A program made the translations under genes and the position numbers. A stretch of 64,000 bases of DNA from Zipacnadum sp036504235 (GTDB lineage Bacteria; Armatimonadota; Zipacnadia; Zipacnadales; Zipacnadaceae), in contig DASXVN010000053.1 in the NCBI GenBank assembly GCA_036504235.1, positions 1-64,000 on the forward strand. The letters run 5' to 3'. Of the stretch, positions 7,856-17,807 are shown piece by piece. The stretch's first letter is position 1. Each line of letters begins with the position of its first letter. The notes under the pieces were generated by a model that saw nothing but the letters and a program-made list of their open reading frames with translations, was not told where the DNA came from and ran no database searches.

Positions 7856-9355
7856 ATGTATACGCCGAATCTTGAACAGTTTCTGGAGCGCGCCGAGCAG
7901 GGCACGATGATCCCGGTTTACCGGGAGATTCTCGCCGACCTGGAGACCCCCGTGTCGGCCTTCCTCAAGTTGCAGGCCGCCAGTGACGGCTACTGCTTCC
8001 TGCTGGAGAGCGTGGCCGGGGGCGAGAACATCGCCCGGTACTCGTACCTGGGCACCGCGCCCTACCAGACCTTCTCCAGCAAGGGCCACGCGGTCACCGT
8101 CACCCACGGCGAGCACACCGACCACTTTGAGTTGCCGGAGGGCGAGGACCCCCTCCACGTCCTCTCCGGCCTGCTCAAGGAGCACCGTTACGTGCCGCTG
8201 CCCGGCTGGGAGCGCTTCTCCGGGGGCGCGGTGGGTTACATGGGCTACGATGTAGTCCGCTTTTTCGAGGACCTCCCCGAGGACAATCCCGACGACCTGG
8301 AGCTGCCCGACTGCCAGTTCATGTTCGCCGACACCCTGGTCATCTTCGACCACGTGATGCACCGGGTGCGGGTGCTGTCCCACGCCCATATTGACGACGA
8401 TCCCCAGCAGGCCTACTGGGAGGCGCTGGCCCGGATTGACCGGGTCGTGGAGCAGCTTCACCAGTGTCTGGACGTGCCGGCCTCGCCTGCGACCACCAAG
8501 CACATCCCTCCCGACCCCTCGGCGCTGCCCTCCACGCTGACCCGCGCCCAGCACCGCGCCGCCGTGGAGAAAGCCAAGGAGTACATCACCGCCGGTGACC
8601 TCATCCAAGTGGTGCTCTCGCACCGCATGAGCGCCACGGTGGAGGTGGCCCCCTTTGACATCTACCGCGCCCTGCGGGCCATTAACCCCTCTCCTTATAT
8701 GTTCTACCTGTCCTTTGGCGACCTCAAGTTGATCGGGGCCTCCCCGGAGATTCTGGTCACCGAGGATCGCGGGGAGGTCGTCACCCGGCCCATCGCCGGC
8801 ACCCGCCGCCGGGGCAAGACCGCCGAGGAGGACCAGGCGTTGGAGCAGGAGTTGATCGCCGACGTCAAGGAGCGCGCCGAGCACATCATGCTGGTGGACC
8901 TGCACCGCAACGACCTGGGCCGCGTCTGCGTGCCCGGCTCGGTGCAGGTCAACGACCTCATGGCCGTGGAGCGCTACAGCCACGTCATGCACCTGGTCAG
9001 CAACGTCCGCGGCCGGCTGGCCCCCGAGCACGATCAGTTCGATCTGCTGCGGGCCACCTTCCCGGCCGGCACCCTCTCGGGGGCGCCCAAGGTGCGGGCG
9101 ATGGAGGTCATCGAGGAGCTGGAGCCGGTGCGGCGGGGGCCGTACGGGGGAGCGATCGGCTATTTCAGCTTCTCCGGGGCGATGGACACCTGCATCACCC
9201 TGCGCACCATCGTGATGAAGGGCCAGACGGTCTACATCCAGGCGGGCGGGGGGATCGTGTACGACTCGGAGCCGGAGAAGGAATATCAGGAGACCATGAT
9301 CAAGGCCGGGGCGCTACTGGACGCCCTGCGACTTGCCGAGGAAGGCTTGTTTTAG
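7856..9355 (+). CDS. trpE: Anthranilate synthase component I
   Basis: 499 residues. Makes anthranilate from chorismate using ammonia delivered by TrpG, the first committed step of tryptophan synthesis. Seen: the LLES motif (about 49-52) of the tryptophan feedback site, then the chorismate-binding signatures RPIAGTRRRG, HIMLVDLHRNDLGRV, FPAGTLSGAPKVRAMEVI, YGGAIGYFSFSG and IQAGGGIVYDSEPEKEY. The presence of LLES suggests normal allosteric inhibition by tryptophan in addition to attenuation. AAGGACTGAGG supplies the ribosome-binding site for ATG 7856. The length matches stand-alone TrpE. Confidence 0.97.
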   Translation: MYTPNLEQFLERAEQGTMIPVYREILADLETPVSAFLKLQAASDGYCFLLESVAGGENIARYSYLGTAPYQTFSSKGHAVTVTHGEHTDHFELPEGEDPLHVLSGLLKEHRYVPLPGWERFSGGAVGYMGYDVVRFFEDLPEDNPDDLELPDCQFMFADTLVIFDHVMHRVRVLSHAHIDDDPQQAYWEALARIDRVVEQLHQCLDVPASPATTKHIPPDPSALPSTLTRAQHRAAVEKAKEYITAGDLIQVVLSHRMSATVEVAPFDIYRALRAINPSPYMFYLSFGDLKLIGASPEILVTEDRGEVVTRPIAGTRRRGKTAEEDQALEQELIADVKERAEHIMLVDLHRNDLGRVCVPGSVQVNDLMAVERYSHVMHLVSNVRGRLAPEHDQFDLLRATFPAGTLSGAPKVRAMEVIEELEPVRRGPYGGAIGYFSFSGAMDTCITLRTIVMKGQTVYIQAGGGIVYDSEPEKEYQETMIKAGALLDALRLAEEGLF

Positions 9356-9402
9356 GAAGCGCTCAGGACGCTTCCGATTCGGGGCACGTGGTGCGTACCC
9401 CG
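9355..9402 (+). repeat. Two hairpins at the trpE-trpG junction
   Basis: GGAAGCG (9355-9361) pairs CGCTTCC (9369-9375), and CGGGG (9380-9384) pairs CCCCG (9398-9402). There is no T-run, so they are not intrinsic terminators. They may adjust mRNA stability between trpE and trpG, which are separated by about 200 non-coding bases. Confidence 0.45.
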
Positions 9403-9556
9403 ACGGGGAGAGACGCTTTTGGGAGAAAAAGCTTCGCCTCCCCACCTTATTTTCTTCCTCAGTCACCCGGCGCTGTGAGCAGCAGCGCCCCGGCCAAATC
9501 ACGGTAAGCAGTCACAATTCGGTCTGTCGCCGCACGGGGCGGCTCTGGAGACTACC

Positions 9557-10174
9557 ATGATATTAGTCATTGATAACTACGATTCCTTCACCTACAACTT
9601 GGTTCAGTACTTGGCCGAGATGGGGCAGGAGGTGCAGGTCTTCCGCAACGACAAGCTCACCGTGGAGCAGGCGCTGGCGCTGGCGCCCAGCACCATCCTG
9701 ATCTCCCCGGGCCCTTGTACGCCCAGCGAGGCCGGGATCTCCTGCGACCTGATCGCGGCGGCGGCGGGGAAGATTCCGGTGCTGGGCGTCTGCCTGGGAC
9801 ACCAGTCCCTGGGTCAGGTCTTCGGCGGGGAGGTGGTCCGCGCCGGGCGCATCATGCACGGCAAGACCTCCCTCATCTACCATGACGGTAAGACCATCTT
9901 CGCGGGTCTGCCCAACCCCTTTGAGGCCGTTCGCTACCACTCGCTGCTGGTGGATCGGGATAGCCTCCCGGCCTGTCTGGAGATCTCCGCCGAGACCGAG
10001 GAAGGCGAGATCATGGGCCTGCGGCACCGGGAAATGGTGGTGGAGGGGGTCCAGTTTCACCCCGAGTCGATCATGACCGTTCCGGGCAAGGACTTGCTGC
10101 GCAATTTCGTGACCCTGGCCGCCCGCGGGGCGGTCCGGCCGAGCGCCGGGCCCCCCGCCTCCGCCGAGGCCTGA
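9557..10174 (+). CDS. trpG: Anthranilate synthase component II, glutamine amidotransferase
   Basis: 205 residues. Hydrolyses glutamine and channels ammonia to TrpE. Class-I amidotransferase features are all present: ILVIDNYDSFTYNLVQYL at the start, oxyanion region ISPGPCTP, catalytic Cys79 in GVCLGHQ, and His168/Glu170 in VQFHPESI. GGAG at 9547-9550 precedes the ATG. It is not fused to trpD, unlike the enteric arrangement. It may also serve para-aminobenzoate synthase, since trpG-type subunits are often shared; no pabB is in this window. Confidence 0.97.
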   Translation: MILVIDNYDSFTYNLVQYLAEMGQEVQVFRNDKLTVEQALALAPSTILISPGPCTPSEAGISCDLIAAAAGKIPVLGVCLGHQSLGQVFGGEVVRAGRIMHGKTSLIYHDGKTIFAGLPNPFEAVRYHSLLVDRDSLPACLEISAETEEGEIMGLRHREMVVEGVQFHPESIMTVPGKDLLRNFVTLAARGAVRPSAGPPASAEA

Positions 10175-10323
10175 CCACTGCTCAGTCGCACGCGCACCTT
10201 TTCATGAAAATCAGAAGGGAATTGGCGGACGCGGGGAGAACTGCGCTGGCAGCATAGACTCCCCTGCGCGTATGCGCCGGTCCCGCCGCAGCGGGGCCGG
10301 GCCCTGCTGAGGAGGCGTCGTCT

Positions 10324-12327
10324 TTGAGTGCCGCACCGACGGATACCCGCGAGAGCCGGCCCCATCGGCATCCTATCACTGGTGAACACCAGCACGGGAC
10401 CATCACCGTGCGCGCCCTGGTCCTCGGCGCGGTGGGAGCGTCGCTGGTGGGGTATGTCGCGCCTTACTCGGTGCATGTGGTGCAGGGGTCGGCGATGGAG
10501 TTCGACTTCTCCACGCCGCTCGCGCTGTTCCTCTTCTTCTTCCTGGCCGCGGGCCCCAATCTGCTGCTGCTCAAGCTGCGCCGTCAGTTGGCGCTTACTC
10601 CCGCCGAGTTGATCACCATCTACGGGATGATGGTCATGGCCTCCGCGCTGGTGACCATGGGCGTGACCTCGCAGCTCATCCCGGTGGCCACCGGGCCGGC
10701 CTACTATGCCAGCCCGCAGAATAAGTTCGCCACCGACGTACTGCCCTTCATCAAGCCGTGGCTGATGCCGCGGGGGGCCGCTCCGGGGGCGCCGGTGGTC
10801 AAGTACCTCTACGAGGGGCTGCCGCCGGGCCAGAATGTCCCCTGGGCGGCGTGGATGCCGTGTCTGGCGGGCTGGGCGCCGATGCTGGGTGCGCTGTACG
10901 TATCCATGATCTGCGCCATGGTCCTGCTGCGCAAGCAGTGGGTGGAGAACGAACGGCTGGCCTATCCGCTCACCTTCCTGCCGCTGGAGTTGGCCGGGGC
11001 CAAAAGCGGCGGCTGGCCGATCATTCTCAAACAGCCGATGTTCTGGCTCGGTTTTGGCGTGGCGGCGGGCTTAGCGGCCATGGTGGGGCTGAATGCGTAC
11101 TACCCCTCGTTGCCCCAGCCGAAGATGGCGCCCTGGGCGGAGTTGATCAAGGGCATCTGGACCATGTCCTTCCGCATGAGCATGCCGATGATCGGGTTCT
11201 TCTACCTGGTCAACCTGGACGTGACCTTCAGTCTGTGGTCCTCCAATTTGGCCTTCCAGGCGCTGGGGGCGATGATCAAGGTCCTCAACCTGACCTCCCA
11301 TGAGAACGTGGGACCCTTCGGTTCGGGCACGGACCTGTTCAAGTACAGTGGCACCGGGGCCTTCATCGCGCTGGTGGCCTCGGGCCTGTGGGTGGCCCGG
11401 CCCCATCTGCGGACGATCTGGGGGCGGGTGAAGGGCGAGATCGGGCCGGAGGTGGATAAAGACGAGATCCTCTCCTACCCGGTGGCTTTCTGGCTGTTGG
11501 TGGTCTGCCTGGTAGTGATGGCGATATGGCTGGCGGCGACGGGGCTGCCCTGGGCGGCCATTCCGGTCTTCCTGGTCTTGGCCATGGTCATCTTCATCGG
11601 GTTGACGCGGGTGGTAGCGGAGTCGGGCATGGCCGAGGCGGTAGCGCCGGCCATCGCTCCGGGGATCGCGGCCTCCCTGCTGGGGACGCCCCTCTTCGGC
11701 CAGGCCGGCATGATGGCGCTGGTTATGAACTACGTGTGGGGCAGCGACATCCGGACCTTCGTGATGGCCTCGGCCGCCAACAGCCTGCGCATGACCACGG
11801 TGGTGGAGAAGGGGCACCGGCGGCTGTTCTGGGGGTTCCTGATCGCCATCGTGATCGGCTTTGCAGTCTCCTTCTATGTGACGCTGTCCGCGGGCTACCG
11901 GAGTGGCACGGCCGGGATGTCACCGTGGTTCTTCGGCTCCGCCGGCGTCCCGACGCTGGGCTACAAATGGGCCCAGGATCGCTTGGCGGCCAATGTCGGG
12001 CCTAGCCATCTGGGCTGGACGGCCACGAGCGTCGGCGCGGGTATCTATCTGCTCCTGGCCGCGGCGCGCTTCCGGTTCATGAACTGGCCCTTCCATCCGA
12101 TCGGGTTTGCGATGGCGCAGACCTGGATTATGGATGCCATCTGGTTCAGCCCGTTCCTGACGTGGCTGCTTAAGAGCGCTTTCCTGCGCTACGGCGGGAT
12201 GCGGGCGTACGTGTACATGCGGCCTTTCTTTGTCGGGCTCATCATCGGCCAGTTCTCTCTGAACGTCATCTGGCTGGGCATTGACAAGCTCACCGGCCAT
12301 CCGGGCGTCAGTCTCTTCTGGATCTAA
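10324..12327 (+). CDS. Polytopic membrane protein, DUF6785/DUF6784-like (OPT-transporter-like)
   Basis: 667 residues with roughly 12-14 hydrophobic segments after a short polar N-terminus. Signature stretches shared with the protein at 33315-35303 include TPAELITIYGMMVMASALVT, the loop YEGLPPGQNVPWAAW, LLRKQWVENERLAYPLTFLP and a C-terminal RYGGMRAYVYMRPFFVGLI. From memory this is the DUF6785/DUF6784 arrangement; its resemblance to oligopeptide (OPT) transporters suggests uptake of a small solute, but no substrate is known. TTG 10324 is used because GAGGAGG lies about 8 bases upstream. It sits between trpG and trpD and is followed 23 bases later by a hydrolase gene. An insertion into an older trp operon, or co-regulation with tryptophan genes, are both possible. 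Confidence 0.72.
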   Translation: MSAAPTDTRESRPHRHPITGEHQHGTITVRALVLGAVGASLVGYVAPYSVHVVQGSAMEFDFSTPLALFLFFFLAAGPNLLLLKLRRQLALTPAELITIYGMMVMASALVTMGVTSQLIPVATGPAYYASPQNKFATDVLPFIKPWLMPRGAAPGAPVVKYLYEGLPPGQNVPWAAWMPCLAGWAPMLGALYVSMICAMVLLRKQWVENERLAYPLTFLPLELAGAKSGGWPIILKQPMFWLGFGVAAGLAAMVGLNAYYPSLPQPKMAPWAELIKGIWTMSFRMSMPMIGFFYLVNLDVTFSLWSSNLAFQALGAMIKVLNLTSHENVGPFGSGTDLFKYSGTGAFIALVASGLWVARPHLRTIWGRVKGEIGPEVDKDEILSYPVAFWLLVVCLVVMAIWLAATGLPWAAIPVFLVLAMVIFIGLTRVVAESGMAEAVAPAIAPGIAASLLGTPLFGQAGMMALVMNYVWGSDIRTFVMASAANSLRMTTVVEKGHRRLFWGFLIAIVIGFAVSFYVTLSAGYRSGTAGMSPWFFGSAGVPTLGYKWAQDRLAANVGPSHLGWTATSVGAGIYLLLAAARFRFMNWPFHPIGFAMAQTWIMDAIWFSPFLTWLLKSAFLRYGGMRAYVYMRPFFVGLIIGQFSLNVIWLGIDKLTGHPGVSLFWI

Positions 12328-12350
12328 TTCGTTGCTAAAGGGGTCTTCTC

Positions 12351-13421
12351 GTGAATTTCAAAGTACCTGACGTGCAGTTTGACCAGAAGATGTCCCAGGA
12401 GCTGCATCAGCGACTGTATAACAATTGGGATCGCTATTATACGCGGCGCTGCGACCAGTCGGACGAGGAGATCGCCCGCCGCTGGAATCGCGATTTCTCC
12501 AGCCTAGAGGCCTACGAGGCCTCCGTGGCGCCGAATCGTGAGCACCTGCGCGACCTGCTGGGCGGCTGGCCCTGGGAGCGCGGCGACCTGGAGATCGAGA
12601 CTATCAAGATCGGCAAGTGCGACGCGTACAGCGTCACCCGCGTCTTCTTCACGGTCTTCGAGGACGTCCGGGCGGACTTCCTGCTGCTGATCCCGGAGGG
12701 CCTCACCACGCCCGCGCCGGTCGTCATGGCCATGCACGGGCTGGGTAACACCCCGGAGGACGCCTGCGGTTTTGTCGAGGATCTCGGGCCGTATAATGCC
12801 TTCGGCTCGCGCTTGGCGGAGGCCGGCTACGTGGTCGCCGCCCCCCGCATGATGGGCGGCGCGGACTGGCGTAACTGGCTGTACCGCAAGGCCATGCTCA
12901 TGGGCGAGAACCTCTTCGGCGCGGAGATGTTCATGCTCTCGCGGATCGTGGACTACCTGCAGGGGCCGGACGCCGCCGGTTTTGCCGCGCCGGACCGGAT
13001 CGGCTTCTACGGGCTGTCGCAGGGCGGCATGGCCGCCTTCTACTTCCCGGCGCTGGAGACGCGGGTGCGGCTCTCGGTCGCTTCGGGCCATTTCTACGCG
13101 CTCAAGACCAAAATGACCGTGCCCGGCGAGAAGTACATCGCCTACATCTGCACCAGCGAGGAAGACAAGTTCATCCAGGGGGAACTGCTGGAGTTCTCTG
13201 AGGCGGATATCGCCTCGCTGATCTGCCCGCGGCCCTTCTGTATCGAGTACGGGCTGCAGGATCCGGTACTCACCCAGCTCGAACCGGAGCAAGAGTACCC
13301 GAAAATACGTCAAATCTACGAGCAGCTAGGTATCCCGGAGCGCTTGCGCTTTGAAACGCATCCCGGGGGACACGAAGTCGTACTGGAAGGCAGCCTGGAG
13401 TTCCTGCGCGAGTACCTCTAG
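12351..13421 (+). CDS. Alpha/beta hydrolase of the dienelactone hydrolase / acetyl xylan esterase type
   Basis: 356 residues, no signal peptide. A roughly 95-residue N-terminal region precedes the hydrolase fold (PVVMAMHGLGNTPEDACG). Nucleophile elbow: GLSQGG, Ser at about residue 223. The acid is probably in YGLQDPVL, and the His in THPGGHEVVL near the end, so the triad is complete. Likely an esterase on carbohydrate or small-molecule esters. GTG 12351 starts 23 bases after the transporter gene, suggesting transport and hydrolysis of one substrate class. Why the pair lies between trpG and trpD is unclear. Confidence 0.8.
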   Translation: MNFKVPDVQFDQKMSQELHQRLYNNWDRYYTRRCDQSDEEIARRWNRDFSSLEAYEASVAPNREHLRDLLGGWPWERGDLEIETIKIGKCDAYSVTRVFFTVFEDVRADFLLLIPEGLTTPAPVVMAMHGLGNTPEDACGFVEDLGPYNAFGSRLAEAGYVVAAPRMMGGADWRNWLYRKAMLMGENLFGAEMFMLSRIVDYLQGPDAAGFAAPDRIGFYGLSQGGMAAFYFPALETRVRLSVASGHFYALKTKMTVPGEKYIAYICTSEEDKFIQGELLEFSEADIASLICPRPFCIEYGLQDPVLTQLEPEQEYPKIRQIYEQLGIPERLRFETHPGGHEVVLEGSLEFLREYL

Positions 13422-13593
13422 GCGCGTCTCGACACAAAGCTTATGCACAAACGCCAAGTTCTGACAACCCGACGGCCACTGGAGAGTGGCTTCCCGGTGA
13501 AGAAGATCACCTGGGTCTGGCGTGGCGCCTGGTCTTTTGGCCAGGCGACCGCAAAGGGCGGCAACTATGGTGATCTTCAGGAGGCCGACGGGT

Positions 13594-14628
13594 ATGATTC
13601 AACACGCACTGCACGCGCTGGCGGCGGGTGAGCACCTCAGCCGACAGCAAGCATATGAGACTCTGACGGAAATTATGGACGGCGCGGCGACCGAGACGCA
13701 GATCGGCGCCCTGCTGATGGCCCTGCGCATGAAGGGCGAGCAGCCGGTGGAGATGGCCGGCTTCGCCCAGGCCATGCGGGAGCACGCCCTGCGGGTGCCG
13801 GTGGACGCGGACGGTCTGGTGGACACCTGCGGCACCGGCGGGGATTGTCTCGGGACCTTCAACATCTCCACCCTCGCCGCTTTCGTGGCGGCCGGAGCGG
13901 GCGCCCGGGTGGCCAAGCACGGCAACCGGGCCGCCTCCAGCAAATGCGGCAGCGCCGACGTGCTGCGCGAGTTGGGCCTCAACGTGGAACTGGGGCCCGA
14001 GCAGGTGGCCGAGTGCCTGCGCCAGGCCGGCATCGGCTTCCTCTTCGCCCAGCGCCTGCACCCCGCCATGCGTCACGCCGCCGGCCCCCGGCGCGAGTTG
14101 GGCATGCGCACCGTTTTCAACCTCCTGGGCCCCCTGGCCAATCCCGCCGGGGCGAGTCGGCAGCTCCTGGGCGTCTACTCGCCGGAGGCGGCGCGCCTGC
14201 TGGCGGCGGCGCTGGCCGACCTGGGCTGCGAGCACGCGCTGGTCGTCCACGGCCTGGACGGTCTCGACGAAATCTCCACCACCGGTCCCACCCTGATCCT
14301 GGAGGTACGCGGTGGTCAAGTCGCCGAGAGCGAGGTCACGCCGGAGCAGTTCGGTCTGCCCCGCGTGAGTATCGCGGACCTGGCCGGGGGCGACCCGGCC
14401 TCCTGCGCCGTGATCGCCACCGCCCTCCTCGCCGGAGAGCGCGGCCCGGCTCGCGATATCGTGCTGCTCAACGCCGCCGCCGCTCTGTACGTGAGCGGTC
14501 TCGCGCCCAGCCTCAGCGCCGGCCTGCCGCTGGCCGTGGCTTCCCTGGACTCGGGCGCGGCGCGGGGTAAGCTGGAACAATTGCGGAGACTATCCCAGGA
14601 GTTGGCGACCGCTGATGTCCATACTTGA
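13594..14628 (+). CDS. trpD: Anthranilate phosphoribosyltransferase
   Basis: 344 residues. Transfers phosphoribosyl from PRPP to anthranilate. Signatures: DTCGTGGDCLGTFNIST (PRPP loop), AKHGNRAASSKCGSADVLRE, RTVFNLLGPLANPAGASRQL, and HGLDGLDEIS. The start is ATG 13594, with AGGAGG at 13579-13584; an upstream extension to 13522 contains no family sequence. The 3' end overlaps the trpC start by 14 bases, indicating translational coupling. A short Trp-rich frame (three TGG codons, 13512-13532) and a 7-bp hairpin (13526-13547) precede the gene. Confidence 0.96.
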   Translation: MIQHALHALAAGEHLSRQQAYETLTEIMDGAATETQIGALLMALRMKGEQPVEMAGFAQAMREHALRVPVDADGLVDTCGTGGDCLGTFNISTLAAFVAAGAGARVAKHGNRAASSKCGSADVLRELGLNVELGPEQVAECLRQAGIGFLFAQRLHPAMRHAAGPRRELGMRTVFNLLGPLANPAGASRQLLGVYSPEAARLLAAALADLGCEHALVVHGLDGLDEISTTGPTLILEVRGGQVAESEVTPEQFGLPRVSIADLAGGDPASCAVIATALLAGERGPARDIVLLNAAAALYVSGLAPSLSAGLPLAVASLDSGAARGKLEQLRRLSQELATADVHT

Positions 14629-15427
14629 CGAGATAATCGCCCGCCGCCGGGAGCGCCTGGAGCAGGAGCAGGCGGAACTACCCCTGCGCGAGATCAAGGC
14701 GCGCCTGCGGGACCTGACCGACCTGCGCGACCAGCCGCGGCCCTTCGCCTCGATGCTGCGCGGGGACCAGGTGCGGGTAATCGCGGAGATCAAGCGCCGT
14801 AGCCCCAGCGAGGGCCAACTGGCCGACCTGCTGGACCCGCGCGGGCTGGCCCAGGACTACGCCGGCAGCGGCGCGGCGGCGCTGAGCGTGCTCACCGAGC
14901 AGGATTACTTCAACGGGGACCCGCATTTCCTGCGCCGCGCCCGGCGGGCGATGGCCTTCCCGGTGCTGCGCAAGGACTTTCTGGTGGACGAATACCAGGT
15001 CTACGAGTCGCGGCTGCTGCTGGCCGACGGTATCTTGCTGCTGGCCGGCGTGCTCAGTGAGGGCGAGTTGCGCGGCTTCCTCATGACGGCGCGCGGGTTG
15101 GGCATGGAGGCCCTGGTGGAGGCGCACAACGAGGCGGAGCTGGACAAGGCCCTGGAGGCGGGCGCGCTGGTGGTGGGCATCAACAACCGCGATCTGACCA
15201 GCATGACGGTCTCCCTGGCGACTACCGAGCGCCTGGCCCCGCTCGTGCCGCTGGCCCAGACTCTGGTCAGCGAGAGCGGCGTCAAAACGCTGGAAGACGT
15301 ACAGCGCCTCGCCGCCGCGGGTGTAGACGCCATCCTGGTCGGCACCGCCCTAATGCGCGACCCGCACCCCGGTCTGGCGCTGCGTCCGCTGACGCAGGTG
15401 GAGAGTAGTCGCGAGAGGCGGGGGTAG
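14615..15427 (+). CDS. trpC: Indole-3-glycerol-phosphate synthase
   Basis: 270 residues, single-function (no fused TrpF). Closes carboxyphenylaminodeoxyribulose phosphate to indole-3-glycerol phosphate. A TIM-barrel with the diagnostic VIAEIKRRSPSEG, the catalytic LRKDFLVDEYQVYE, VGINNRDL, SESGV and the phosphate-binding VGTALM. It overlaps trpD by 14 bases. The preceding enzyme, phosphoribosylanthranilate isomerase (TrpF or PriA), is not encoded between trpL and trpA and must come from elsewhere in the genome. Confidence 0.97.
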   Translation: MSILDEIIARRRERLEQEQAELPLREIKARLRDLTDLRDQPRPFASMLRGDQVRVIAEIKRRSPSEGQLADLLDPRGLAQDYAGSGAAALSVLTEQDYFNGDPHFLRRARRAMAFPVLRKDFLVDEYQVYESRLLLADGILLLAGVLSEGELRGFLMTARGLGMEALVEAHNEAELDKALEAGALVVGINNRDLTSMTVSLATTERLAPLVPLAQTLVSESGVKTLEDVQRLAAAGVDAILVGTALMRDPHPGLALRPLTQVESSRERRG

Positions 15428-15442
15428 GGGCCTTAGCCGTTT

Positions 15443-15480
15443 GTAGGGGTGGACTTTGCGGTCCGCCGCAACGTCCACCC
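15443..15480 (+). repeat. GTAG-headed palindrome between trpC and trpB
   Basis: GTAG at 15443-15446 heads a palindrome: GGGTGGAC (15447-15454) pairs GTCCACCC (15473-15480), with an inner TTGCGG/CCGCAA stem. Part of the same REP-like family as 19381-19420 and 63822-63861. Confidence 0.7.
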
Positions 15481-15508
15481 GCGGCGGCCACGAAGGAAGG
15501 CAACGGCA

Positions 15509-15577
15509 CACAGGCTTGGAAGCCTGTGCTACCCCGGAGGGGAAAACGGCAAACGGCACACCGGCGAGACGCCGGTG
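15509..15577. repeat. Two short palindromes between trpC and trpB
   Basis: CACAGGCT (15509-15516) pairs AGCCTGTG (15521-15528) and is followed by CTAC, giving a minus-strand GTAG head. CACCGGCG (15559-15566) pairs CGCCGGTG (15570-15577). Both are embedded in similar flanks (ACGGCACAC... before, GTGCTACC or GTGCCACC after), which marks them as copies of one element with different stems. Confidence 0.65.
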
Positions 15578-15634
15578 CCACCGACGGCAGGGACAACGGC
15601 ACATAGCCAGACGCATCCCAGCAAGGAGCACGAT

Positions 15635-16842
<1,208 letters not shown>

Positions 16843-16843
<1 letters not shown>

Positions 16844-17640
16844 TGGCTCTCCCCGAGGTTTTCGCCCGCACCGCCGCCGAGGGGCGCGCGGCGCTGATCA
16901 TTTACGTGACGGCGGGCGACCCCAGCCTGGCCGCCACGGTGGAAATCGTGGACCGCATTGCGCAGGCCGGTGCGGACATCGTGGAGTTGGGCATCCCCTA
17001 CTCCGATCCGTTGGCGGACGGGCCGCTGATTCAGGCCGCCGGGCAGCGCGCGCTCCGTGCGGGCACCACCGTGGCCGGAGTGCTGGAGGCCGCCCGGCAG
17101 ATTCACGAGCGCTGCGCCGTGCCGCTGCTGGTGATGACCTGCTACAATCCGATCCTGCAGTTTGGCCCCGAGCAGTTCGCCGAGCGCGCGGCCGCCGCGG
17201 GGATCGCCGCCGTGCTCATCTCCGATCTCCCTCCCGAGGAGAGCGAAGAGTGGGTCGGCATCGCCGCCGCGCACGGCCTGGAGACGATCTTCCTGGTCGC
17301 GCCGACCACTGAGCCGGAGCGGATGGAGCTGGTCTGTCGCCTGAGCACCGGCTTTGTCTACGTCGTCTCCCGCCCCGGCACCACCGGCGTCCGCGAGGAC
17401 CTGCCACCAGATCTGAGCGGTCTCCTGGAGCGCCTGCGAGGCCTGACCGACCGGCCGCTGGCGGTGGGCTTTGGCTTGAGCACGCCCGAGCAGGTGGCGG
17501 TCGTCGCCCGGCAGGCCGACGGCGCGATCGTCGGCAGCGCGGTGGTCAAGCTGATCGCCGAGAGCCCCTCCGGGGAGGCGCGTCTGCGGGCGGTGGAGAG
17601 CTTCGTGCGTCGCCTGGCGGAGGCGACGAGGCGCGACTGA
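16843..17640 (+). CDS. trpA: Tryptophan synthase alpha chain
   Basis: 265 residues. Cleaves indole-3-glycerol phosphate to indole, which tunnels to TrpB. A TIM-barrel with YVTAGDPS, then ELGIPYSDPLADGP containing catalytic Glu49 and Asp59, LISDLPPEE, a glycine-rich VSRPGTTGVRED loop and GFGLSTPEQV plus VGSAVVK near the end. Last gene of the trp operon, followed at once by a palindromic repeat and a second hairpin. Confidence 0.97.
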
Positions 17641-17644
17641 CGGG

Positions 17645-17685
17645 CCTCACCCCCCCTGCCCCCCTCTCCTGGCAGGAGAGGGGGG
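17645..17685. repeat. CCTCACCCCC-type palindrome after trpA
   Basis: CCTCACCCCCC followed by perfect 12-bp arms at 17659-17670 and 17674-17685 over a GGC loop. Related to the compound element at 1208-1327. Lacking a T-run, it is not a standard terminator, but it lies where the trp transcript should end. Confidence 0.65.
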
Positions 17686-17720
17686 AGCAACGGCATTCTA
17701 TTCCGGCAGGACCTCTGACC

Positions 17721-17751
17721 GGCCAGCGCGAACTCTAGATTCGTGCTGGCC
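17721..17751 (+). other. Hairpin between trpA and deoC, possible transcript end
   Basis: GGCCAGC (17721-17727) pairs GCTGGCC (17745-17751), with an inner CGAA/TTCG stem. Only a weak T-rich stretch (ctattcttt) follows. AGGACCTCTGA at 17708-17718, just upstream, also occurs at 67-77, again directly after a palindrome. Confidence 0.4.
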
Positions 17752-17807
17752 GCTATTCTTTGCACGCGGCGCCTGACTCCGGGCGCGAGTTGGAGGTCGC
17801 CCCCCGT

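Noticed and set aside
7193..9031. 612-codon antisense frame over the first trp-operon gene and trpE, and similar frames over polX (19212-21068), the ATPase (2587-5025) and groEL (24331-25572)
   Set aside because: All lie fully within confidently identified genes on the other strand and show only low-complexity, Gly/Arg/Leu-rich sequence.
15449..15634. N-terminal extension of trpB
   Set aside because: It reads through the palindromic repeats; the TrpB family start and AAGGAG lie at 15623-15637.
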